In this document: one piece after another, positions 1-7,485 of the stretch | Position numbering within the stretch: the first letter of the stretch is position 1 | How the letters are laid out: the number at the start of each line of letters is the position of its first letter | From: Hadesarchaea archaeon | GTDB taxonomy: Archaea > Hadarchaeota > Hadarchaeia > Hadarchaeales > Hadarchaeaceae | Reading direction: 5' to 3' | DNA: 32,638 bases | Assembly (NCBI GenBank): GCA_030616305.1 | Contig: JAUWXQ010000004.1 | Location: forward strand, 1-32,638 | Notes under the pieces: generated by a model | Database searches by the model: none | What the model was told of the DNA's origin: nothing | The model's input: the letters and a program-made list of their open reading frames with translations, nothing else | Made by a program: the position numbers and the translations under genes

Positions 1-364
<364 letters not shown>

Positions 365-680
365 TAACTTCAACCACAAAGCATAGAAATTGGCTTGGGT
401 ACCGAACCTATCTCAGACCCGAGCTCTTCCAGTAGCCTGGTTTGTTCGGATCCACATTTTTGAATCCACACCAAGAGTACGATCTCTCATTGCGGGACTC
501 GCGTGGTCCCATACTCCGATCGACGCCGTTCACACCGCGGTGTGGACCATTAGTTACTTTGGTATTTTTCCTACTTAAGACTTACTTAAAAAACAAAACG
601 ACACGAACATTAGAAAAGCCGCGAGTTTTTTCCTATCGAAAGAACTAAAAAGCCGACACACAAATTAATGGAGAGGTGAC
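365..680. other. 16S rRNA leader and divergent promoter region
   Basis: This 316-base stretch has no convincing gene. Reading leftwards it is the transcribed leader of the 16S rRNA; a GC-rich inverted repeat with CCACACCGCGGTGTG (centred near 538) could form a leader hairpin. The AT-rich segment around 583-655 should hold the promoters for the rRNA (leftwards) and for the PRC-barrel gene (rightwards). Short open frames at 390-578 and 442-648 have rRNA-leader composition and no ribosome site, so they are not called. Confidence 0.6.
585..595 (-). promoter_or_regulatory. Candidate TATA box for the 16S rRNA operon
   Basis: On the minus strand the run TTTTTTAAG lies in the most AT-rich part of the leader, about 220 nt upstream of the mature 16S 5' end, a usual distance for archaeal rRNA promoters with a processed leader. 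Transcription would start near 560. The element is inferred from composition and position only. Confidence 0.35.
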
Positions 681-911
681 ATGATGAAGAAATTATCAGA
701 ACTTAATGGTATGCGGATCTACAGCGACCGAGCGCGTTATGTGGGTTCTGTCATGGACACCATAATAGACGACAAAGAGGGAACGGTACTCGGGCTCGTC
801 TTCGGACAGAGGGAAGGCAAGTCTTTGTCAGTTCCCTACAACAGCATTATGGCCATTAACGACATCGTGCTTGTCTACAGCAAGAAGACAGAGGCAGGCA
901 CTCCGGCATGA
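681..911 (+). CDS. PRC-barrel domain protein
   Basis: The 76-residue product is almost entirely one PRC-barrel domain: an N-terminal LSELNGMRIYSD strand pair, the G-x-V-x-D turn (YVGSVMDTIID, about residues 20-31), a GLVFG strand and a VPYNSIMAINDIVLV C-terminal strand. Small PRC-barrel proteins are common in archaea; some bind RNA-processing or cell-division partners, but the role of this one is unknown. The site GAGAGGTGAC directly precedes two in-frame ATG codons (681 and 684); 684 has the more usual spacing. The stop overlaps the ATG of the next gene (ATGA), so the two are probably co-translated. It is divergent from the 16S rRNA. Confidence 0.85.
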   Translation: MMKKLSELNGMRIYSDRARYVGSVMDTIIDDKEGTVLGLVFGQREGKSLSVPYNSIMAINDIVLVYSKKTEAGTPA

Positions 912-1435
912 TTGAGGCATTTCGAGGAAAGAAACCCCGCATCCACAAAACAGCTTTCGTGCACCCATCCGCTACTATAATTGGGGATGTGGTGATTGGG
1001 GAACACTCAAGCGTTTGGCCTGGAGCCGTCGTTCGTGGGGATTTTGGGAGCATTCGTATCGGCCGTTATACCTGCATTCAAGATAACGCAGTAGTGCATG
1101 CTGGCGACCTCTACCGCGGAAAAAAGCCCAACTATTATCCGGCCCGAATAGGCAACTATGTGATCGTCGGACATCACGCGCTCGTCCACGGCTGCACGGT
1201 CGAGGACGAATGTATCATTGGAGGGGGTTCAATCGTCTTTAACGGTGCAAGAGTCAGAAAGGGCTCGCTGGTTGGGTTAGGTGCAGTAGTGTTGCGGGAT
1301 ATGAAGGTACCGCCTCGTACAGTCATGGTGGGTATCCCGGCTAGGCCACTACGAACACTCACCGATAAAGAGTTCAAACGTATCCGAGTACAGGCAAAGA
1401 ACTACGCTGAACTCGCGAAAGAATATCGCGTGTGA
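908..1435 (+). CDS. Gamma-carbonic anhydrase-like hexapeptide-repeat protein
   Basis: The 175-residue product is a left-handed parallel beta-helix protein with hexapeptide repeats such as IGDVVI, IGRYTC, IGNYVI and VEDECI, followed by a C-terminal helix (about 145-175). His64 (VVHAGD), His89 and His94 (VGHHALVHGC) match the three zinc/iron ligands of gamma-class carbonic anhydrases, and Arg43, Asp45 and Gln58 match conserved trimer-interface or active-site positions. Like CamH/YrdA proteins it lacks the acidic loop of Cam, so carbonic anhydrase activity is plausible but not certain; related proteins include acyltransferase-like members. It starts inside the stop codon of the PRC-barrel gene and is convergent with the radical SAM gene one base away. 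Confidence 0.9.
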   Translation: MIEAFRGKKPRIHKTAFVHPSATIIGDVVIGEHSSVWPGAVVRGDFGSIRIGRYTCIQDNAVVHAGDLYRGKKPNYYPARIGNYVIVGHHALVHGCTVEDECIIGGGSIVFNGARVRKGSLVGLGAVVLRDMKVPPRTVMVGIPARPLRTLTDKEFKRIRVQAKNYAELAKEYRV

Positions 1436-1436
1436 G

Positions 1437-2528
1437 CTATCGTGAGAGCGGTATCAGTGTTGTTTCAAGTCGGTCGTAAGTTGGATATTCTTCTACCAAC
1501 GCAAATTTTAGTTCGGGTTCAAGCTTAGCTAATTTTTCCGCGACAAACCAGTGGAGCTCTATCCTGCGTTTTTGTCTGTCAATGACGATGAACTCAGCCG
1601 GAATCCCATGCTTGAGCATGAGGCGTCTGCGGACGAGGACGAGTTTCTCTGGTGGCAAGTCCTGAACCACCCCCTTGACCAAAAGCCCCTCCTCTGTGAT
1701 AACCTCGTGGGGGCTCACGACGTTTTTGGCCCTGCGTTTCAGTCGGTTGCGGAGCTGAACGGCATCCTTGAGTGCACTGGGACAGTAGTGGATGTTAAGC
1801 GCGGTGTTCGCGGCGGCCCACTTAAGAGCCCTAACAGCGGTTTCCTCGCTTCCTTTGACTGCCATTGACTCGTCCGACTTGATCTCGAAACCGTGGGCCT
1901 TGAGCTGCGACAGGTTCGTGTCCGAAAATTCCAGCTCATTCAAGTTGATGAAACTGCAGTTGATCCGGTTTAGGTCTCGAAAAAGCGATATGATTCTCGT
2001 GTATCCGTTTGGAATTGCCGGAATTTCCACGCCCGCTTGAAGCCCGGCCCGCAAAGCCCGCTCGACTGGATTCACTGACCAAGTATGAAACCTGACCTCA
2101 TCGAGTCCCGCCTGTTTCAATTTGCGCAGCTGTTCTCGCGAAAGCTCACCGCCGCAATACATATGGATGTGGTGTCGTCTACCAAACTTACGCTTGAGCA
2201 GCCGTATGTAACGCAAAGTGCGCCTGAAGCGTAGTGATGGGTCACCCCCGGTTATGCCCGTGCCCAGGGCGTCCATGAGCTTGGCTTCCTCGACGATATC
2301 CTGCGTAGACTTCACGGGACGTTCGTTCGCATATACCACATCGCGGCCCCTCCGTTTCTCAGAGAGAGGGCAATAGTAGCACGCCTGCGCACACAATCCC
2401 GTAAGAAACAGCACAAGCTTGGTCCCTCTAATGCAGAGCTTGCAGCCGCGGGGCATCTCGCCGAGCAACAAGGAGTTCGCCGGTGTTCTGACTATTTTAC
2501 GGCGGTTGTTTTTCTTAATGGATCTCAT
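1437..2528 (-). CDS. COG2108-like radical SAM protein
   Basis: This 363-residue protein has a radical SAM cluster motif at Cys46, Cys50 and Cys53 (CAQACYYC, the CX3CX2C spacing with an aromatic before the third Cys). A further CxxC (Cys29, Cys32) precedes it and could bind metal or a second cluster. A glycine-rich GITGGDP stretch near residue 92 fits the SAM-binding motif. The layout resembles the archaeal family COG2108, related to pyruvate-formate-lyase activating enzymes and of unknown reaction. The start ATG at 2528 lies inside the 3' end of the MoaE gene (14-base overlap), which implies translational coupling and suggests, without proof, a link to molybdenum or tungsten cofactor metabolism. 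Confidence 0.88.
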   Translation of the reverse strand: MRSIKKNNRRKIVRTPANSLLLGEMPRGCKLCIRGTKLVLFLTGLCAQACYYCPLSEKRRGRDVVYANERPVKSTQDIVEEAKLMDALGTGITGGDPSLRFRRTLRYIRLLKRKFGRRHHIHMYCGGELSREQLRKLKQAGLDEVRFHTWSVNPVERALRAGLQAGVEIPAIPNGYTRIISLFRDLNRINCSFINLNELEFSDTNLSQLKAHGFEIKSDESMAVKGSEETAVRALKWAAANTALNIHYCPSALKDAVQLRNRLKRRAKNVVSPHEVITEEGLLVKGVVQDLPPEKLVLVRRRLMLKHGIPAEFIVIDRQKRRIELHWFVAEKLAKLEPELKFALVEEYPTYDRLETTLIPLSR

Positions 2529-2943
2529 GGACCCAGTACTCTCTATTCTCAGTTACTTCCTTCTTCCAGATCGGGATTTCTGTCTTAACCCTGTCCATGA
2601 TTTCCGGGAGGGCCTTGAAAACATCCTCCCGTTTTTTACCCGCCACCAAGACGTAGACGACATCCTCCCCTGGCGCAAGTTGGTCAACGATGTGGTGTAT
2701 CATCACTCGTTTTATATTGGGCTTCCGCTCGATTTCAGATGCAATTTCTTGGAGTTTTTTTGCCGCATCCTCAGCTGCCTCATACGATAAGAGCTTGACC
2801 TTCTCCCCTTCACTCGAAACGGCCCTCACGACGCCTATGAAACAACCAATGGCCCCGACTTCTTCACCAAGGCCTCCTCTTAGCCGTCTCAGCAGGTCTG
2901 GCAGGTCCACTTCACCCTTCAAATGAACGCCGACATCTGGCAT
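2515..2943 (-). CDS. moaE: Molybdopterin synthase catalytic subunit MoaE-like
   Basis: The 142-residue product matches MoaE, which with the thiocarboxylated small subunit MoaD adds the dithiolene sulfurs to precursor Z to give molybdopterin. The core shows GCFIGVVR, LSYEAAEDAA, the HHIVDQLAPGE segment corresponding to the HRxG.l..gE signature, and the active-site segment VKTEIPIWKKE (about residues 121-131) with both expected lysines. Length fits the family (140-150). The ribosome site GAGGTGA lies 5 bases before ATG 2943. It is first in a two-gene operon with the radical SAM gene. MoaD and the other Moa genes are not in the window. Confidence 0.9.
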   Translation of the reverse strand: MPDVGVHLKGEVDLPDLLRRLRGGLGEEVGAIGCFIGVVRAVSSEGEKVKLLSYEAAEDAAKKLQEIASEIERKPNIKRVMIHHIVDQLAPGEDVVYVLVAGKKREDVFKALPEIMDRVKTEIPIWKKEVTENREYWVHEIH

Positions 2944-2990
2944 TATATCACCTCAATGTACTAGAATGTCAAGAGAAGTTTTCCCTCCAA

Positions 2991-2998
2991 CTTAAAAG
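2991..2998 (-). promoter_or_regulatory. TATA box of the moaE-radical SAM operon
   Basis: CTTTTAAG on the minus strand lies about 50 bases before the moaE start. It faces the tbp TATA box across a perfect 10-bp palindrome, TGAGGCCTCA, at 3001-3010. Inferred from sequence and position. Confidence 0.5.
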
Positions 2999-3012
2999 AG
3001 TGAGGCCTCAAC

Positions 3013-3020
3013 CTTTTTAT
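3013..3020 (+). promoter_or_regulatory. TATA box of tbp
   Basis: CTTTTTAT lies about 26 bases before a predicted transcription start near 3042, followed by a GAGGCGG ribosome site and the TTG start at 3051. The palindrome TGAGGCCTCA directly upstream sits where TFB would contact the BRE, so it may be a control site. Inferred. Confidence 0.5.
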
Positions 3021-3050
3021 GTGGATGTGTAAAGGTAGCTTGAGGCGGAT

Positions 3051-3593
3051 TTGGTGGTCGGTGTAAAAACTCAGGTCCAGAATATCGTCTTATCTGTTAC
3101 ATACGAAGATGTCAAGTTCAATCTGGAGCGGCTGGCCAGATCTCTGGATGAGGCGCGCTACGACCCAGAGGTCTTCCCAGGGATTGCTTACAAATCAATG
3201 GATCCCAAGGCCTCCTTTCTTATCTTCTCCTCTGGCAAGATGAACTGCGTCGGCGCGAAGAGCATGAACGATGCAAAACTGGCGATCAAGAAGTTGACGA
3301 GAAAGCTCAAAAAGGTCGGGGTGAAGATAAAATCAGAACCCCAAGTCAAAGTCCAGAACATCGTCGCGTCGTTCGATTTTGGGCGCGAGTTCGACCTAGA
3401 GCGAATCGCACGAACTTTCGACAACACAGAGTACGAGCCTGAGGTGTTCCCTGGTCTCGTGTTCAGATTAGAGGAACCAAAAGTAGTCGTGCTGCTTTTC
3501 GTTTCGGGTAAGGGAGTCTGCGCGGGCGCGAAGAGCATGGCTGATATCAAGAGAGCGGGCGCCAAGATAATAAAACTATTGAAACGACACTGA
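3051..3593 (+). CDS. tbp: TATA-box-binding protein (TBP)
   Basis: The 180-residue product is the archaeal general transcription factor that binds TATA boxes and recruits TFB and RNA polymerase. It shows the two direct repeats of the TBP saddle: repeat 1 at about residues 5-92 (VQNIVLSV, DPEVFPGIAY, FSSGKMNCVGAKS) and repeat 2 at about 98-180 (VQNIVASF, EPEVFPGLVF, FVSGKGVCAGAKS). Length is normal for archaea and there is no acidic tail. The proposed start is TTG 3051 with GAGGCGG upstream; GTG 3054 is the alternative. It is monocistronic, divergent from moaE. Confidence 0.97.
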   Translation: MVVGVKTQVQNIVLSVTYEDVKFNLERLARSLDEARYDPEVFPGIAYKSMDPKASFLIFSSGKMNCVGAKSMNDAKLAIKKLTRKLKKVGVKIKSEPQVKVQNIVASFDFGREFDLERIARTFDNTEYEPEVFPGLVFRLEEPKVVVLLFVSGKGVCAGAKSMADIKRAGAKIIKLLKRH

Positions 3594-3612
3594 ACGCCAA
3601 ATCCGCTTGTAA

Positions 3613-3620
3613 TTTTTAAC
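3613..3620 (+). promoter_or_regulatory. TATA box of the thiI-like/aroA-like pair
   Basis: TTTTTAAC lies about 30 bases before ATG 3649, giving a predicted transcript with almost no leader. No ribosome site is seen before this ATG, consistent with leaderless initiation. Confidence 0.5.
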
Positions 3621-3648
3621 CTATGCTACGATAAAACTAGTCGATGCC

Positions 3649-4782
3649 ATGGCGAAAACCGTTATTGTTCGCTACGGTGAGTTGGCCCTGAAAAGCGAGC
3701 CCGTGCGCAGGCGTTTCGAGTGGCGCCTTATCTCTGCCATAAATTTGGCGCTGAAGGGTTTGGAATACGCAATCGAGAGAGAGCGCGGCAGGATCTTTGT
3801 CTATACAGAATCCCCGACCTCGGTGACCAAACGCCTATCGCGGGTTCCCGGAATAGTATCGGTCAGCTCGGCCACCAAAGTCGAAGCGAACATGAATGAA
3901 ATCCGCAAGTCCGCGTTAAGAGTAGCTAAAAAAGTCCTCGGCCCGGGTAGGAGTTTTGCTGTCCGTACCTCGAGAGTCGGAAAACACCCGTTCTCCAGCA
4001 CGGACGTGAACGTTGAAGTTGGCTCAGCTATTCTATCTAAAGTCAAAGGCGTTCACGTGAATTTGTCCTCTCCTGATCGCAAGATTTTCATAGAAGTGCG
4101 CGGAAAAAACGCCTACGTGTTCACAGAAACTGCGGAGGGAGTTGGGGGGCTCCCTGTGGGTACCCAAGGTAGTGTTGTGGCTCTTTTCTCTGGAAGCCGA
4201 AACGATACCGCTGCTGCATATTTGATGATGAAACGAGGTAGCACCGTTTTTCTGGTGTCCCCGGACCTGCGCACCCATAATAACGGTAAGGCGCAGAGGA
4301 TTGTGACAGCCCCAGCGAAGAAACTCTCCGATTTTGACTCCAAACTCGAATTGCGGGTATTCTCCTTCGGCAAAGTGCTAAACGGATTGAGGACGGTAGC
4401 TATGGGCAGGTATGCCTACTACATTTGTAAACGAAGCGCCCTGCGGGCGGCCGATGCCATAGCCGAGCAGGTGGGGGCGGGAGCCATCGTAGTGAGTGAT
4501 GATGCCAAACAAATTGCCGCCCAGAAACTGGCTAATCTCAGCGTGATAGATGAAGCTTGTAAGCTGCCGGTCCTGAGGCCCCTTGCGGGGATTAGCAGCG
4601 CCGAGATAGAGCGACTTAAATTTAAAGTAAAGCTGCCTCCGCGAGCCAAAGAGGTATGTCCTTTTCCACCCCCCCGAGATGTCATGAGTTTAGAGAAAAT
4701 ACATGAGTTGGAGGAGGGCATGAAAATCGGCGCCCTCGTCGAAGAATCCCTTTCAAAGGTCAGAGCCATCAAACTGAGGTGA
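3649..4782 (+). CDS. ThiI-like protein with degenerate PP-loop
   Basis: The 377-residue product aligns throughout with archaeal tRNA 4-thiouridine synthase ThiI: an N-terminal ferredoxin-like part, a THUMP domain (about 55-165, including FAVRTSRVGKHPFSS) and the adenylation domain with conserved AYLMMKRG and VIDEACKLPVLRPL segments. Key catalytic parts are altered. The ATP-binding PP-loop, normally SGGxDS, reads SGSRND at 181-186; the conserved CxxCKR thiol motif reads YYICKR, keeping only Cys260; and the usual GESLGQVASQ reads DDAKQIAAQ. The frame is intact, so this looks like a repurposed or inactive paralogue rather than a pseudogene. Its stop overlaps the GTG of the aroA-like gene (GTGA). 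Confidence 0.85.
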   Translation: MAKTVIVRYGELALKSEPVRRRFEWRLISAINLALKGLEYAIERERGRIFVYTESPTSVTKRLSRVPGIVSVSSATKVEANMNEIRKSALRVAKKVLGPGRSFAVRTSRVGKHPFSSTDVNVEVGSAILSKVKGVHVNLSSPDRKIFIEVRGKNAYVFTETAEGVGGLPVGTQGSVVALFSGSRNDTAAAYLMMKRGSTVFLVSPDLRTHNNGKAQRIVTAPAKKLSDFDSKLELRVFSFGKVLNGLRTVAMGRYAYYICKRSALRAADAIAEQVGAGAIVVSDDAKQIAAQKLANLSVIDEACKLPVLRPLAGISSAEIERLKFKVKLPPRAKEVCPFPPPRDVMSLEKIHELEEGMKIGALVEESLSKVRAIKLR

Positions 4783-6065
4783 AGTCAGTGAATTTGGTCG
4801 TCCAGCCAGCTACCTCTCTTTCGGGAGAAATCGAGCTACCTCCATCGAAACTTCACACACAGATCGCTTGTGCACTAGCCATACTGGCCGAGGGCAAGAG
4901 CACGATCGAGTTCCCGCTCCGGGTGAAGGACACCAACGTGATGCTGAAGGCTGCGGAGATCATAGGGGCCACGGTGAAGCGGACACAGGAAAGATGGTCC
5001 ATATGGGGGGTCGGGAGGGATTTGAAACCCGCCCAAAATGTCATCGATGCAAAGAACTCTGGCACGGCTCTAAGTCTGCTCACGTCAATCGCGACCCTCG
5101 CACCAACTTCAACCATACTAAACGGAGACATCCAACTGCGCTCGCGCCCCATGCCTACCTTGTTGCGGGCGCTCCGTCGTCTAGGTGCTGATGTCCACTC
5201 CACGAAACCCGATGACAGCCCGCCATTTGTCGTTTTTGGCGGGGGGCTTAACGGGGGAAAAGTACGACTCAACGATGCTGAGGCGCGATATCTACCTGCC
5301 GTGTTTCTGTCTGCCCCCTACGCAAAAAAGAAAGTCGAGTTCTCGATCCACCCGAGCGAAAAAAAGTTCCAACTTGAATCAACACTCGGACTGATGAAAA
5401 TTGCGCGCGCGAAAATAACTGAGCACAGCGGCGGGGTTTCAATTCTAAACCACCCATATCGTGCATTTAATTACAGGGTACGGCGGGAAGTGGTGGGAGC
5501 GGCACCGTTTATCGTGGCGGCCGGCTTGACGAAATCAGAGCTCAAACTTCGTGGATCAAGGGAAATTTCTTTCCGGGATACCGCGTTCCTCCAAGCCCTC
5601 AAATCCTTTGGGCTGAGGGTGCACTTCTCGAGGAAGAGCATCGAGATTGGAGGGCGACATAGACTTCGAGCAGCGCGGTTGGACCTCTCTTGTGTGCCAG
5701 AACTCCTGCCGTTGATGGCGGTACTCGCGTGCGGGGTTCGGGGCAAGACACTCATCCGAAACGCAGAGGAGGCTAGGACGATGAAGTCTGACCGCATCTC
5801 TGCTATCGCACAGGAGCTACGCAGGATGCAGGCAAGGGTACTAGAGCAGAACGACGGGCTGATCGTTCAGGGGGCAGCCAAGCTCAGGGGATGCGAGGTA
5901 GATGGTCACGACGATTACGCGGTTGTGTCTGCCCTAGCCGTGGCTGGCCTAGTGGCGGAGGGAAAAACCGTGATAAAAAACGGCGCCGATGCGCTTGGGA
6001 CATCTTATTCTCGCTTTGTCTCCACTTTCCAAAGCTTGGGGGCCGATGTGAGCTACTCTTCTTAG
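4779..6065 (+). CDS. AroA-like (EPSP synthase family) protein lacking active-site residues
   Basis: The 428-residue product has the full length and two-domain layout of 5-enolpyruvylshikimate-3-phosphate synthase, with landmarks PPSK (21-24), NSGTA (93-97), RSRPMPTLLRALRRLGAD (121-138) and KSDRISA. Almost every substrate-binding or catalytic residue is replaced: PPSKS-R becomes PPSKL-I, the Arg after NSGT is Ser99, the SSQ motif is EAR (168-170), DxSSA is EVVGA (237-241), IPD is VPE (306-308), KESDR is MKSDR (335-339), DHR is DDY (378-380), and the C-terminal Lys is Thr408. Shikimate-pathway activity is therefore unlikely. The gene is co-translated with the ThiI-like gene; the frame is undamaged, so selection for another role is inferred. 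Confidence 0.85.
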   Translation: MKSVNLVVQPATSLSGEIELPPSKLHTQIACALAILAEGKSTIEFPLRVKDTNVMLKAAEIIGATVKRTQERWSIWGVGRDLKPAQNVIDAKNSGTALSLLTSIATLAPTSTILNGDIQLRSRPMPTLLRALRRLGADVHSTKPDDSPPFVVFGGGLNGGKVRLNDAEARYLPAVFLSAPYAKKKVEFSIHPSEKKFQLESTLGLMKIARAKITEHSGGVSILNHPYRAFNYRVRREVVGAAPFIVAAGLTKSELKLRGSREISFRDTAFLQALKSFGLRVHFSRKSIEIGGRHRLRAARLDLSCVPELLPLMAVLACGVRGKTLIRNAEEARTMKSDRISAIAQELRRMQARVLEQNDGLIVQGAAKLRGCEVDGHDDYAVVSALAVAGLVAEGKTVIKNGADALGTSYSRFVSTFQSLGADVSYSS

Positions 6066-6074
6066 CAGCACAAG

Positions 6075-6082
6075 ATTTTAAC
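6075..6082 (+). promoter_or_regulatory. Candidate TATA box of the pilin operon
   Basis: ATTTTAAC starts 10 bases after the aroA-like stop and lies about 37 bases before the proposed TTG start at 6116, the expected geometry for an archaeal promoter with a short leader. Inferred. Confidence 0.4.
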
Positions 6083-6115
6083 TTCTGCATTCAGTGCTTA
6101 GTATGGTGTGGTAGG

Positions 6116-6574
6116 TTGAGGGGCCAGCTGAGTATTGAGTTCCTGATCGTGTTAACCGGCATGCTCCTAATCCTAGCCGCAGTTACGATGCCCCTTTCTG
6201 ACCAAGCTCGCGCGGACGCTGAGAAGATAACCAAGCTTGCTGACGCTCGTGAGGCTGCGAACACGATAGCGAATGCCCTCAACACAGTTTACGCTGGCGG
6301 CGTTGGGTCGAAGCAGACGGTTGAGTACTGGCTCCCTGCAGATATCCTTTCGATCTCTTTTGACAATGGAGCGGAGAATCGTTTGGATGTTAAAATAGAA
6401 TTGAACCTCGAAAGCGATAACGTGGTACGGGTTAGCACAATTCTATCGAGTAGGGAGGATGAAAATCGCGTAATTGTTGGTAACGAAAACTTCGAAGTTA
6501 GCTCTGGTCTCCATCGAATGACTTTCACATACGAGTACACCTATAATAGGCGTATTGAAATCAAGGTGGCTTGA
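6116..6574 (+). CDS. Class III signal-peptide pilin-like protein (1)
   Basis: The product (152 residues) begins MRGQLSIEFLIVL, a class III archaeal prepilin signal: basic residue, cleavage after Gly3, then Q-x-S-x-E with the conserved Glu at +5 and a hydrophobic helix to about residue 25. Processing would be by the prepilin peptidase at 11803-12570. After the helix comes ALNTVYAGG (about 49-57), a signature shared with the next two genes, then a beta-rich domain. TTG 6116 is chosen because it yields this short signal peptide; the same frame extends upstream into aroA only by a long unrelated tail. The stop is two bases from the ATG of the next gene. Confidence 0.85.
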   Translation: MRGQLSIEFLIVLTGMLLILAAVTMPLSDQARADAEKITKLADAREAANTIANALNTVYAGGVGSKQTVEYWLPADILSISFDNGAENRLDVKIELNLESDNVVRVSTILSSREDENRVIVGNENFEVSSGLHRMTFTYEYTYNRRIEIKVA

Positions 6575-6575
6575 G

Positions 6576-7055
6576 ATGCGGGGACAATCAGCCATCGAAT
6601 ATCTGCTGATCTTCTCGACCGTGCTTGTGTTGTTTGCAACGGTTACCCTCGGACAGATGATAAATCCCGGGCAGGAGGCCGCTAAGGACGCCCTCTACCT
6701 TTCCCAAGCTAGGTCAGCTGTGGATGCCATCGGTGGAGCGATAAACACCGTCTACAGCGATGGGCAGGGAGCGGTGAAGAGCGTCAGCTTCCAGATTGAT
6801 CAGAGCTGGGGCCTGCAGCTCGATAATGCAGAAAATAAACTCAGGATACAAATCCAAACCTCTCAGAGAAGCGAGAACGTGGAAGACAACCTACGGTACG
6901 AAATCGATAATTACCACTCGCTTTTGAACATCTCCTCCGGCACCTACACGGTAATTGTGGAATGGCCAGAGGACGGCAGCATATCGGAAAGCATAGACAG
7001 CGGCGCCCTCACCGACAAGAAAATCTACATCTATATCAGGCCGCGCGGGAGGTAG
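6576..7055 (+). CDS. Class III signal-peptide pilin-like protein (2)
   Basis: The product (159 residues from ATG 6576) starts MRGQSAIEYLLIFSTVLVLFA, a textbook class III prepilin leader with cleavage after Gly3 and Glu at +5. The AINTVYSDG motif follows the hydrophobic helix, and the rest is a predicted extracellular beta domain with no cysteine. AAGGTGG, six bases upstream, supports ATG 6576; the longer TTG start would add seven residues and break the leader pattern. It is tightly packed in the pilin operon. Role inferred: pilus subunit or minor pilin. Confidence 0.87.
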   Translation: MRGQSAIEYLLIFSTVLVLFATVTLGQMINPGQEAAKDALYLSQARSAVDAIGGAINTVYSDGQGAVKSVSFQIDQSWGLQLDNAENKLRIQIQTSQRSENVEDNLRYEIDNYHSLLNISSGTYTVIVEWPEDGSISESIDSGALTDKKIYIYIRPRGR

Positions 7056-7056
7056 G

Positions 7057-7485
7057 ATGATGAGGAACGAAAAAAGAGGATTTTTCTCAATCGATGCGCT
7101 GTTTGCGGTCACCCTCCTCCTGATCATCTCGACATCATTCTTGAACATTTACGAAGGACGAAAGGTCGGGGCCGAGCTGATGGGCGCTAGGTTGGAGGCA
7201 AAGCTCGTCGGTGAAAAGCTCGCGGCAGCCATAAACACCGTCTACGCAAACGGGTCGAACTTCGAGCTCTACGTAGACCTACATGAGGGCATAGGGAGCT
7301 ATTTCTACCAAATTACTTTCGATAACACCACACGACAAATCTCAGTTGAAAACTTGGCTTGGGGAGCTGTTAGTGTAGGGGTTGTCTGCAAAAATGTCCA
7401 GAATTTCGTGCTTGGATTGGATAACTTGGAGAACACGATTCGAGTGTACTGGGTGGGGAACCAGATAAGGGTCGTGAACGCATGA
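7057..7485 (+). CDS. Pilin-like minor subunit with FFSIDA leader
   Basis: The 142-residue product begins MMRNEKRGFFSIDALFAVTLLLIIS: a basic start, Gly8, then F-F-S-I-D with Asp at the +5 position usually held by Glu, and a hydrophobic helix. This resembles minor or pseudopilins of archaeal type IV pili. AAINTVYANG (about 57-66) repeats the motif of the two preceding pilins, so the three are probably distant paralogues. ATG 7057 and ATG 7060 are both possible. The stop overlaps the next start (ATGA). Two non-adjacent regions of beta structure follow; function beyond pilus assembly is not known. Confidence 0.8.
   Translation: MMRNEKRGFFSIDALFAVTLLLIISTSFLNIYEGRKVGAELMGARLEAKLVGEKLAAAINTVYANGSNFELYVDLHEGIGSYFYQITFDNTTRQISVENLAWGAVSVGVVCKNVQNFVLGLDNLENTIRVYWVGNQIRVVNA

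Noticed and set aside
390-648. Two short overlapping frames in the 16S leader region
   Set aside because: No ribosome site, rRNA-leader composition, and located in the transcribed leader on the opposite strand.
5891-6115. Upstream extension of the first pilin gene to ATG 5891
   Set aside because: It overlaps the end of the aroA-like gene, has Arg/Trp/Cys-rich shadow composition and hides the class III leader that begins at TTG 6116.
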